The notes below the pieces were generated by a model. That model searched no databases and had not been told where the DNA came from. It saw only the letters and a list, made by a program, of their open reading frames with translations. This document shows positions 27,740 to 34,577 of a DNA stretch of 64,000 nucleotides, piece after piece. Position 1 is the first letter of the stretch. Every line of letters starts with the position of its first letter. This stretch comes from Spirosoma aureum (GTDB lineage: Bacteria; Bacteroidota; Bacteroidia; Cytophagales; Spirosomataceae), in contig NZ_CP050063.1 in the NCBI RefSeq assembly GCF_011604685.1, positions 3,246,501 through 3,310,500 of the forward strand, given 5' to 3'. The translations under genes and the position numbers were made by a program.

Positions 27740-28204
27740 TTAACTAAAGGCATTTTGATCCCGCATTCGTAGTGTATCCCGATAACACAGCTTAACGGCT
27801 TCTACAACCCGGTAAAAGCCGCTGGCCCCTGCGGGTTTTACCATGTATAAATGAATGCCATGTTCATAGGCTTGCTGCTTGAGCGGTTCGCTTATTGACG
27901 AAGTTAACAGGACCACAGGCATGTAAGCCAGATCCCTCGTGTCGCCCAAGGATTGCAACGTCTCCAGACCTGTTAGCTTAGGCATATGCATATCCAGAAG
28001 AATGATAGTTACTAAAGCACTCTCCTTGCGCATCTCCGTTGAAGGCAGACTTCTCCGATGTGCCAGCCATTTTATTAGCTCCTCTCCAGTGGCCATTTCC
28101 TCAATCAGGATATGATCAATAGCCGTAGTTAAAGCTTCGCGAATCAGTTGGCGATCCTCGTCATCATCATCGACTAATAAAACCCGTAATGGCAGCATTT
28201 TCAT
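27740..28204 (-). CDS. Stand-alone receiver-domain response regulator
   Basis: The 154-residue product is a single receiver domain: VLLVDDDDEDRQLIREAL with the acidic pocket, phosphoacceptor Asp in IILLDMHMPKLTGLETL, the Ser/Thr switch in VVLLTSSIS and Lys in LYMVKPAGAS. There is no output domain, as in Rcp1-type and CheY-like proteins that hand phosphate on or act by protein contact. Several in-frame Mets are available; the ATG at 28204 gives a compact N-terminus. No histidine kinase is adjacent, so the partner is unknown. A second receiver-only protein of similar type lies at 44984-45403. Confidence 0.88.
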   Translation of the reverse strand: MKMLPLRVLLVDDDDEDRQLIREALTTAIDHILIEEMATGEELIKWLAHRRSLPSTEMRKESALVTIILLDMHMPKLTGLETLQSLGDTRDLAYMPVVLLTSSISEPLKQQAYEHGIHLYMVKPAGASGFYRVVEAVKLCYRDTLRMRDQNAFS

Positions 28205-28231
28205 GACTAGATTGTTGATCATTCGAATCAA

Positions 28232-28612
28232 CTACCAGTACAATGAAATAGTAAAATTGTTCTATAATTCTCTCTTTTTACTTTAAAGTGAGGCTACGGA
28301 TAGGGGATAGTTTATTTATATTTTTCTTAATAAACAATCTATTCTACATTCTCCATATTAAGTAACTACGGGAAGGCATAATCCCAGTCTAACATACATG
28401 CCAGCTTTACGAATAGTATACTGATATAAAAAAGCCTGGCCTATAAGTCTTCATGCCTGGTAATTTTGGTCGTGTAACACGATTTACATATTGGATTCAC
28501 TACTCTTTATACTTTGATGAATGAATCACATCAGGGCCGGATTGCAACGAGGGCAGTCTAATCCACAAAAGAAGCTTTAAATAATAATTTTATTGGGGGG
28601 CTTGCGTCCTGG
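28232..28612. other. Intergenic stretch between the receiver gene and tRNA-Gln
   Basis: This is about 380 AT-rich bases. It contains the upstream region of the receiver gene and the sequence downstream of the minus-strand tRNAs. A short palindrome TCGTG-TAA-CACGA is present near 28470. I see no gene and no clear terminator. Confidence 0.5.
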
Positions 28613-28684
28613 TTGCCGGACCTGGAATCGAACCAAGGTCTGCTGAGTCAGAGTCAGCTGTACTAACCGCTGTACGATCCGGCA
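28613..28684 (-). tRNA. tRNA-Gln(CUG)
   Basis: The minus strand folds to a full cloverleaf of 72 bases: acceptor TGCCGGA/TCCGGCA, anticodon stem GCTGA/TCAGC with loop CTCTGAC (anticodon CTG at 28649-28651), short variable loop, T arm CTTGG/CCAGG, discriminator A, and an encoded CCA at 28610-28612. U1-A72 is typical of glutamine tRNAs. Confidence 0.93.
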
Positions 28685-28777
28685 AAATAAATGCCCTGTC
28701 GGGGTTGACTGTCAATGGCTGGCCGTCTGAGATCTTTCCGGCGTCTAGCCAATGGAATAACAATATATTACTTGTGG

Positions 28778-28848
28778 AGGTTCGTCCCGGATTCGAACCG
28801 GGGATGGAGCTTTTGCAGAGCTCTGCCTTACCACTTGGCCAACGAACC
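28778..28848 (-). tRNA. tRNA-Cys(GCA)
   Basis: The minus strand forms a 71-base cloverleaf: acceptor GGTTCGT/ACGAACC, anticodon stem GAGCT/AGCTC with loop CTGCAAA (anticodon GCA at 28814-28816), T arm CCCGG/CCGGG with loop TTCGAAT, discriminator T as expected for Cys, and an encoded CCA at 28775-28777. It lies 93 bases upstream of tRNA-Gln and the two may share a transcript. Confidence 0.95.
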
Positions 28849-28995
28849 ATTGAATGAGCTAAGTATAGTTAGAACGGCAACCGCCAACCTCCACTCAGCC
28901 TAATATAACGGATTTTCAGTCTGCTCTAAATGTGGGGATAGCGAGCACCGAACTCATCGCATCTTACTCCCCAAGCGAGACTATATTTCTGTATG

Positions 28996-29116
28996 CAAAA
29001 GCCCCCACCACGGATGGCAGGGGCTTTTATGTTATTGATCTATCCGTTAGTCAATACATAGCCTGTCCTGCCATTGGCAGAATAAACAACAGGATAGGTG
29101 TTGATTAGTTAAAGTC
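28996..29116 (-). ncRNA. Candidate small RNA of about 120 bases
   Basis: On the minus strand, TTG (29152-29154), a 21-base spacer and TACCTTTG (29123-29130) form a consensus Bacteroidota promoter. A hairpin AAAAGCCCC/GGGGCTTTT (28997-29005 and 29020-29028) ends the unit. Between them, CCTATCCTG can pair with CAGGACAGG (one mismatch) or CTGCC with GGCAG, giving alternative structures. A 23-codon frame with adjacent cysteines (29047-29118) exists, but its ATG falls at the predicted transcription start, so it could only be read leaderless. I favour a small RNA. No known RNA family was recognised. Confidence 0.5.
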
Positions 29117-29122
29117 ATAGTG

Positions 29123-29154
29123 CAAAGGTAACGCAATGGCTTTAATACTTACAA
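29123..29154 (-). promoter_or_regulatory. Promoter of the candidate small RNA
   Basis: On the minus strand, TTG at 29154-29152 and TACCTTTG at 29130-29123 are separated by 21 bases. The -7 element matches TAnnTTTG exactly. Confidence 0.6.
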
Positions 29155-29161
29155 GAGGTTC

Positions 29162-29197
29162 TGTAAAAAAAGCGAACCGACAAAGTAAGTTCGCTTT
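29162..29197 (-). terminator. Intrinsic terminator on the minus strand
   Basis: On the minus strand AAAGCGAAC (29197-29189) pairs with GTTCGCTTT (29177-29169) and continues into a run of Ts. No gene on the minus strand ends here. It therefore implies an unannotated transcript arriving from the right, which may start in 29200-29360, where a perfect 8-bp hairpin (29290-29312) lies. Confidence 0.65.
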
Positions 29198-29638
29198 CTG
29201 GTTTCGATCTAATCTCATTCATTAGAGACCCGAATTTGCACTTATTTTCTATTCAGATAACTACAAATAGACAGACTGACCTAAGACGCCGATTAGTTGG
29301 CCTTACTAATCGATACGTTCGAAATTAAGCCTGATCTCACCCAACAAAAGGATTGATAGTTTCCCTCCCTGCACTTTACGGGTATACCGATAATTTGATA
29401 GCCTAAGCAACCCAGTTTTCCATTTAAGCCTGTGTTTTATATTTCGAAGTCTATATATTTTGCGAATAATATTTTTATATTTGATAGTAATGTAAAATTA
29501 AATTTTAAGTAAATGTGGTTTTTTAGGATAATCGCAAGAGATTGCTCAGGTTGATTGTCCTACCATGTATCGTTCGCCTATCTATTCAACTTAAATCGTA
29601 AGAACCGTTACCTCTAACAACTTAACTCATTTCATGGG

Positions 29639-30247
29639 ATGACTTTTTCAAACGAAAGTATTTTGCTAAATCAGATTTCTGTTGGCGACGAAAAAGCATT
29701 TAATAAACTGTACGACTTTTATCGACCGGGTATTTATCGGTTCATCTACAAGTTCATAAAATCGAGTGAGCTTACGAATGACATCTGCCAGGAGGTATTC
29801 ATGAAAATCTGGGAAGAGCGATGGGCAATACAGGAAATCAATTCGTTTAAGTCGTACCTGTTTACGATTACCAAAAATCACACCTTTAATGTGCTTAAAC
29901 GTGCGGCCGTGGAAGACCGCATCAAAGGAGAGGTGCTTCGGAATTATTGCGTGTCGAAAAATGATACGGAGGAAATATTACAGGTAAAAGAGTACCAGCA
30001 ATTTCTACAGACCATTCTGGATTCATTGCCTCCACAAAGCCGGGCCGTATTTAAACTGTGCCGACAGCAGGACAAGAGTTATGATGAAGCAGCTCAGATT
30101 TTGGGCGTATCCAGTAACGCGATCAAGAAACACATGGTCCGATCGATGAAGGTGATCAAATTCGCCGTAGAGAAGGACATGGGCATTGCTTTCAGTGTGT
30201 TTATGGAACTAGTAGTACAATCCGGCGATCTGTTACTGGTCGTGTGA
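29639..30247 (+). CDS. ECF-type RNA polymerase sigma factor
   Basis: The 202-residue product has sigma region 2 (FNKLYDFYRPGIYRFIYKFI, ELTNDICQEVFMKIWEERW, FKSYLFTITKNHTFNVLKR) and region 4 (LDSLPPQSRAVFKLCRQQDK, SYDEAAQILGVSSNAIKKHM), the pattern of Bacteroidota ECF sigma factors. Such genes are usually followed by a FecR-type anti-sigma factor and a TonB-dependent receptor. Here none is adjacent: the next genes are convergent, and the only FecR-like sequence in the window is a truncated one at 42.0-42.3 kb on the other strand. It is therefore an orphan, at least locally. Confidence 0.92.
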   Translation: MTFSNESILLNQISVGDEKAFNKLYDFYRPGIYRFIYKFIKSSELTNDICQEVFMKIWEERWAIQEINSFKSYLFTITKNHTFNVLKRAAVEDRIKGEVLRNYCVSKNDTEEILQVKEYQQFLQTILDSLPPQSRAVFKLCRQQDKSYDEAAQILGVSSNAIKKHMVRSMKVIKFAVEKDMGIAFSVFMELVVQSGDLLLVV

Positions 30248-30264
30248 TAGACTAGGAAATAGAG

Positions 30265-30336
30265 TAAAACACGGTATCGTACGATTGGGATGGCTACAAA
30301 CCAGTAAACTACCATATCATACGAAACCGTGTTTTA
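30265..30336. terminator. Bidirectional terminator between convergent genes
   Basis: TAAAACACGGT (30265-30275) pairs exactly with ACCGTGTTTTA (30326-30336). It ends in A/T runs on both sides and sits between the sigma-factor and hydrolase stops. Confidence 0.75.
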
Positions 30337-30345
30337 TTTAGCTGA

Positions 30346-31437
30346 TTACTTCCCCTGCTTCGGGAAGTAGCTGGCTTCGATCAGTTCTTTAACGTCTTTG
30401 AATTTCTTGTTGGGCTTGAGGTATTGTGCCAGGAAATCATAGATTTTCATCCGGCTTTCCTTGGCTCCGTACGAATCGATCCGGTTAAAAGTGTGGCCGC
30501 CCGGCGCTTCTTTGTAGATCTCATAGTCAAACTTTTTTCCTTCGGCTTTGAGCGATTTGATCAAATGTTCGACTTCCAGCACGTTTACATCCTCATCATT
30601 CGTGTTGGTATGAATGAGCAGTGGTGTCTGGAGTTTCTGGGCATTCCAGGCCGGAGAGCGTTTTCGGTATTCTTCGACGTTCTGATCGGCCGACTTGCCG
30701 AGGTGGTAATCCGCCGAATACGCATCGCGATAGCTCTGGCTTTTATAGCCCATTCTGGCAATGAGATCACTTACGGGCACACCCGCATAGCCAACTGCGT
30801 AATCGGAAGGGTAATTGAACAGATTGAGAAGCGTGATCATACCGCCGTGGCTCCAGCCTAGTATACCAACCCGTTTCTTGTCGATGAAATCGTAGTTTTG
30901 CAGCATGTAATCTCTACAGCTTTTAGTGTCTTCGACTTCCAGTCCGCCGTAATCGATGAGCTGGTAGAATCCCTGGCCGTAACCTGTACTACCCCGGTAA
31001 TCGGGCGCAATGACTACATATTCCTGAGCGGTGAGTTCTTTGATGATGTGTGCATAGGCCGTATTGAAATTACTATGTACTCCGCCATGCGGTAGCACCA
31101 GTAACGGATATTTTTTCGACGGGTCAATCCTGGAAGGAATGAACACATAGGCCGAAAAACGAACTGGATTCTTGGCTCCCTGGCCAGTCGGATTTTTGAT
31201 GACAGCTGGTGGTGGACCAGTAATAATGACTTTGTCGACCAGAACGGCGTCGCCCAGACGTTGGCTCCAGGTAAGATCGTCGATCGTTTTATCGAGCGCA
31301 TCGAATTGATGCTGCATGCCAGCGATTTGCCGTTGCAACGCAGTAATCTGAGACGCTTCCGGGTTTTGGGCCCTCGTCTGGCCATAAAGCATTGTTCCTG
31401 CAAACAACGACAGGACTAGTCCGGTAATTTTTTTCAT
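30346..31437 (-). CDS. Exported prolyl-oligopeptidase-type alpha/beta hydrolase
   Basis: The 363-residue product has a signal peptide (MKKITGLVLSLFAGTMLYGQ), a short coiled-coil (residues 28-60, ITALQRQIAGMQHQFDALDK) and a peptidase-S9-like hydrolase domain. The domain shows PLLVLPHGGVHSN, VIAPDYRGSTGYGQ, the nucleophile elbow GILGWSHGGM, and Asp and His in NTNDEDVNVLE and APGGHTFNRI. The propeller domain of true prolyl oligopeptidases is missing, so the active site should be open. It is last in a minus-strand series with TldE, TldD and penicillin acylase (35 bases after TldE), probably one operon. Confidence 0.85.
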   Translation of the reverse strand: MKKITGLVLSLFAGTMLYGQTRAQNPEASQITALQRQIAGMQHQFDALDKTIDDLTWSQRLGDAVLVDKVIITGPPPAVIKNPTGQGAKNPVRFSAYVFIPSRIDPSKKYPLLVLPHGGVHSNFNTAYAHIIKELTAQEYVVIAPDYRGSTGYGQGFYQLIDYGGLEVEDTKSCRDYMLQNYDFIDKKRVGILGWSHGGMITLLNLFNYPSDYAVGYAGVPVSDLIARMGYKSQSYRDAYSADYHLGKSADQNVEEYRKRSPAWNAQKLQTPLLIHTNTNDEDVNVLEVEHLIKSLKAEGKKFDYEIYKEAPGGHTFNRIDSYGAKESRMKIYDFLAQYLKPNKKFKDVKELIEASYFPKQGK

Positions 31438-31472
31438 TGGTAATAAAAAGAGAAGGATTGATAAAGATTGAG

Positions 31473-32789
31473 TTAAACCGCGTCGGAAAGGCTGCTGAAC
31501 GTAAAGTCACGGATTCGCATGGGAGGAACCATATTACCCCGCGTACGTTCCGGAATGCCAAGTGCTTCCAGGTTGTTGAGCATGATAACCGGACTTTCGT
31601 TGAATCGGAAGTTTTTAACGGGATGTTTGATCTGGCCTTTGTCGATGTAAAAGGTTCCATCGCGGGTCAGGCCGGTATACAGCAACGTTTGCGGGTCCAG
31701 CCAGCGGGTGTACCAGAAGCGGGTGACCAGAATGCCTTTTTCCGTTCCTTTAATCAATTCGGCTAAGGATTGTGTACCGCCTGACATGACAAATCCCGAC
31801 GGCTCCGGTAGCGGTTTAGCCCCTTTTTGCTTCGCCCAGAAGGCTGAATACGACATATTTTTTACGACTCCTTTATCAAACCACGTCACTCGTTCGTGGG
31901 GATAGCCTTCGGCCGAAAATGGAGAGCTGGGTATCTGCACATCTGTAGGGTCGGAATAAATGGTTACCCGCTCATCGAGCAGCTTTTCGCCGAGCCGGGT
32001 TCCACCCCCCTTTTTACTCAGAAAGCTGCGGCCTTCATCAGCTGTGCGGGCATCCATCGCACGGATCATAAATTGGATCAACTCGCCAGCAGCCAACGGT
32101 TCCAGAATGACCGTATATTTTCCTGGCTCCAGAGCGGCAGCCTTTTGCGATGCTTTTGCTTTTTGAATGGCAATGTCTGTCAACGAGCCTGTATTCAGTT
32201 TCGTTACATCGTTGTAATCACCAGCCGCATAGCCAGATCCGGTTCCATCGGGCGTTCGGATGGTCAGGGAAAAATTGACACTGGTATTTTTATGATAGCC
32301 GAATAGCCCTTTGCTATTCCCGATGGCATTAAAACTGGACGAATCTTCCAGAAATCCGGCACCGCTCAACTGGCTGGCCATGATGGATTTGATACTGGCA
32401 CCGGCCAGCTTAGCGCGATCCGGTGCTTTCATGTTGGCTGTCGTCTCCACAAAAGCCTGGGGTTTTGCGTAGGTTTGCGGCCCCGGCATGGGCATGTATT
32501 CCGGGTTTTCGGGTGCCAGCCGGGCCATTTCCTCAGCTCGACGGACCGCTTTTTCCAGCGAGGCATCGTCAAATTCATTGATGTCAGACGTACCGATTCG
32601 TTTGCCTAACACCACCGTTACGGACAATGAGAGGTTATTGGTTGCGCCAGCGGTGGACACCGAGTTACGGGCAAAGCGAATATTGCCCGACCGTCCTCCG
32701 GTTAATTCAACTTTCATTTCGTCGGCTTTGGAATAACTCAAAACCTTGTCAATGATTTTCCTGGCTTCTTCCTGCGATAAAATAGCCAT
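31473..32789 (-). CDS. TldE/PmbA-like peptidase subunit
   Basis: The 438-residue product is a modulator-of-gyrase/TldD-family protein without the metal-binding H-E-x-x-x-H, as expected of the TldE (PmbA) subunit. Family segments visible include NIRFARNSVSTAG, an LAPENPEYMP loop, and VMSGGTQSLAEL followed by GILVTRFWYTRWLDPQTLLY. TldD and TldE form a heterodimeric metalloprotease that degrades unfolded or modified peptides; in other bacteria it processes microcin B17 and CcdA. No signal peptide is evident at its N-terminus, in contrast to its partner. The TldD gene lies 111 bases upstream. Confidence 0.88.
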   Translation of the reverse strand: MAILSQEEARKIIDKVLSYSKADEMKVELTGGRSGNIRFARNSVSTAGATNNLSLSVTVVLGKRIGTSDINEFDDASLEKAVRRAEEMARLAPENPEYMPMPGPQTYAKPQAFVETTANMKAPDRAKLAGASIKSIMASQLSGAGFLEDSSSFNAIGNSKGLFGYHKNTSVNFSLTIRTPDGTGSGYAAGDYNDVTKLNTGSLTDIAIQKAKASQKAAALEPGKYTVILEPLAAGELIQFMIRAMDARTADEGRSFLSKKGGGTRLGEKLLDERVTIYSDPTDVQIPSSPFSAEGYPHERVTWFDKGVVKNMSYSAFWAKQKGAKPLPEPSGFVMSGGTQSLAELIKGTEKGILVTRFWYTRWLDPQTLLYTGLTRDGTFYIDKGQIKHPVKNFRFNESPVIMLNNLEALGIPERTRGNMVPPMRIRDFTFSSLSDAV

Positions 32790-32900
32790 GTGCTAGTTTT
32801 CAGTTTGTGGGTTTATACGTTTTCTGCGAGGGCGTTTTCAATACTTGTCGGAAACCATTTTGTATGCTGAAAATAGGCTCGTTGAAAACCGTGAACTGGT

Positions 32901-34544
32901 TTAAATCTTCCGTCCGGTATTGATTACGTTCACGCCATTAAATCGTGTAGTGGGGCATCCGTGCGAAACAGCGCTGACCTGACCCGGTTGTCCCTTTCCG
33001 TCGAAGAAGGTGCCGAATAACCGATAATCGTCTTTGTCGCAGATGCGGGCGCAGGAGTTCCAGAATTCCTGGGTGTTCGACTGGTAGGCTACATCATCGA
33101 GCATACCCACAATAGCACCATCCTTGATTTCATAGAAAAGCTGACCGCTGAACTGGAAATTGTAACGTTGCTGATCGATGGACGAAGACCCACGCCCCAG
33201 AATGTAAATACCTTTCTCGGTATCCTTGATCATGTCGTGGATGCTATATTTTTCCGGGTGTGGCTGGAGTGAAACATTTGGCATCCGCTGAAACTGCACA
33301 CTATCCCAGCTTTCGGCAAAACTGCATCCCTGCGATTCTTTTTCGCCCAACAGATGAACCTGATCGCGTGTAGCCTGAAAATTGACCAGAACGCCATTTT
33401 TGACCAGATCCCACTGTTTGCAGGGAACACCTTCGTCGTCGTAGCCAACCAGCCCCATCGTATTCGGCTGAATTTTATCCGCTTTCAGATTCACGATTTT
33501 GCTGCCATACTGGAAGCTTTTTGATTGAAGCTTTTCCATCGTGGCAAAGCTTGTCCCGGCCAGATTGGCTTCGTAGCCGAGTACGCGGTCAAGCTCCAGC
33601 GGATGCCCGACGGATTCGTGAATGGTCAAACCCAGGTTAGAGGGGTCCAGAATCATGTCGTATTTCCCGGCGGGCACCGATTTGGCCGTAAGCTTTTCCT
33701 TTGCCTGCAAGGCCGCTGCAGTGGCGTCTTCGATCATGTTATACGCATACCGGTAGACCGTTGGGCCGTTGGGGACGATAATTTTCTCGGCCGGATTGTC
33801 CGAGAGGTATTCGTAACCCATGCCGATGGGTGCACTCAGCGCGTCGCGGGATTTGAAGCGGCCAGTTTGTTTGTTGATGGCCGAAACCGTAAACGTAGGC
33901 CACATCCGGTGTACGTCCTGATCAATATACGAGCCATCGGTAGAGGCAAAATATTTCTGCTCATTGACAAAGAAGAGGTTGGAGTTAACGAATGAAGCAC
34001 CATTTTTCAGAGCGGCTCCGTTCACTTCCATCAGCAGATCGATCTTCTCTTTGACCGGGATTTCAAAGGCATTTTTCTTGATGGGTGTTTTCCAGACTTG
34101 CTCGCCTACACCTTTCTGCGGAGCCAGTACAACCGGTTCCAGTTGAATCTCAGCATTGGCTTTTGCCATCTCGACCGCTTCTTCGGCGCACCGGGCAATG
34201 CTTTCGGGTTTCATCTCGTTTGTTGACGCAAATCCCCAGGTGCCGTTGGCAATCACCCTGATTCCGATGCCATACGACTCGGAATTGACAATGTTTTGTA
34301 CCTTGTTTTCACGGGTAAACAGATACTGGCGGAGATACCGGCCAATGCGTACATCGGCATACGTAGCGCCTTTGCTTTTGGCCGCATTGAGCGCCACGTC
34401 GGCCATGCGCTTCTTGACTGCCGTGTCTGGCCCCGAATTCAGCAGATCTTCGGCCGATATCCGGTGACCAGCGACCAGTCCGGCAGGCAGTAGCGAAGCG
34501 CCCATGCCTAAACCGGATAATTTCACAAAATCACGTCTTTTCAT
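32901..34544 (-). CDS. tldD: TldD-like metallopeptidase subunit with a twin-arginine signal
   Basis: The 547-residue product carries the catalytic zinc motif HESVGHPLELDR (H-E-x-x-x-H) of TldD and family blocks such as TRENKVQNIVNSESYGIGIR and GLVGYDDEGVPCKQWDLV. The ATG at 34544 starts MKRRDFVKLSGLGMGASLLP, a twin-arginine-type export signal, so this protein is probably folded in the cytoplasm and exported. That is unusual compared with the cytoplasmic enterobacterial TldD. Penicillin acylase lies just upstream (33 bases) and TldE downstream. Confidence 0.9.
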   Translation of the reverse strand: MKRRDFVKLSGLGMGASLLPAGLVAGHRISAEDLLNSGPDTAVKKRMADVALNAAKSKGATYADVRIGRYLRQYLFTRENKVQNIVNSESYGIGIRVIANGTWGFASTNEMKPESIARCAEEAVEMAKANAEIQLEPVVLAPQKGVGEQVWKTPIKKNAFEIPVKEKIDLLMEVNGAALKNGASFVNSNLFFVNEQKYFASTDGSYIDQDVHRMWPTFTVSAINKQTGRFKSRDALSAPIGMGYEYLSDNPAEKIIVPNGPTVYRYAYNMIEDATAAALQAKEKLTAKSVPAGKYDMILDPSNLGLTIHESVGHPLELDRVLGYEANLAGTSFATMEKLQSKSFQYGSKIVNLKADKIQPNTMGLVGYDDEGVPCKQWDLVKNGVLVNFQATRDQVHLLGEKESQGCSFAESWDSVQFQRMPNVSLQPHPEKYSIHDMIKDTEKGIYILGRGSSSIDQQRYNFQFSGQLFYEIKDGAIVGMLDDVAYQSNTQEFWNSCARICDKDDYRLFGTFFDGKGQPGQVSAVSHGCPTTRFNGVNVINTGRKI

Positions 34545-34577
34545 AGAGAACAAGGGACTGGTAAGGTTGAGGTTTGG

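Larger units (their letters stand above)
28849..29638. other. Long non-coding stretch with structured RNA signals
   Basis: This is about 790 bases without a convincing protein gene between tRNA-Cys and the sigma-factor gene. The first half holds a minus-strand promoter-terminator pair (28996-29154) and a second minus-strand terminator (29162-29197) with a hairpin upstream (29290-29312), described separately. The second half is very AT-rich (29440-29520) and is presumably the sigma-factor promoter region. Confidence 0.6.

Noticed and set aside
28590..28903. Frames on both strands across tRNA-Gln and tRNA-Cys
   Set aside because: They are produced by the tRNA genes and their spacer; no protein family features.
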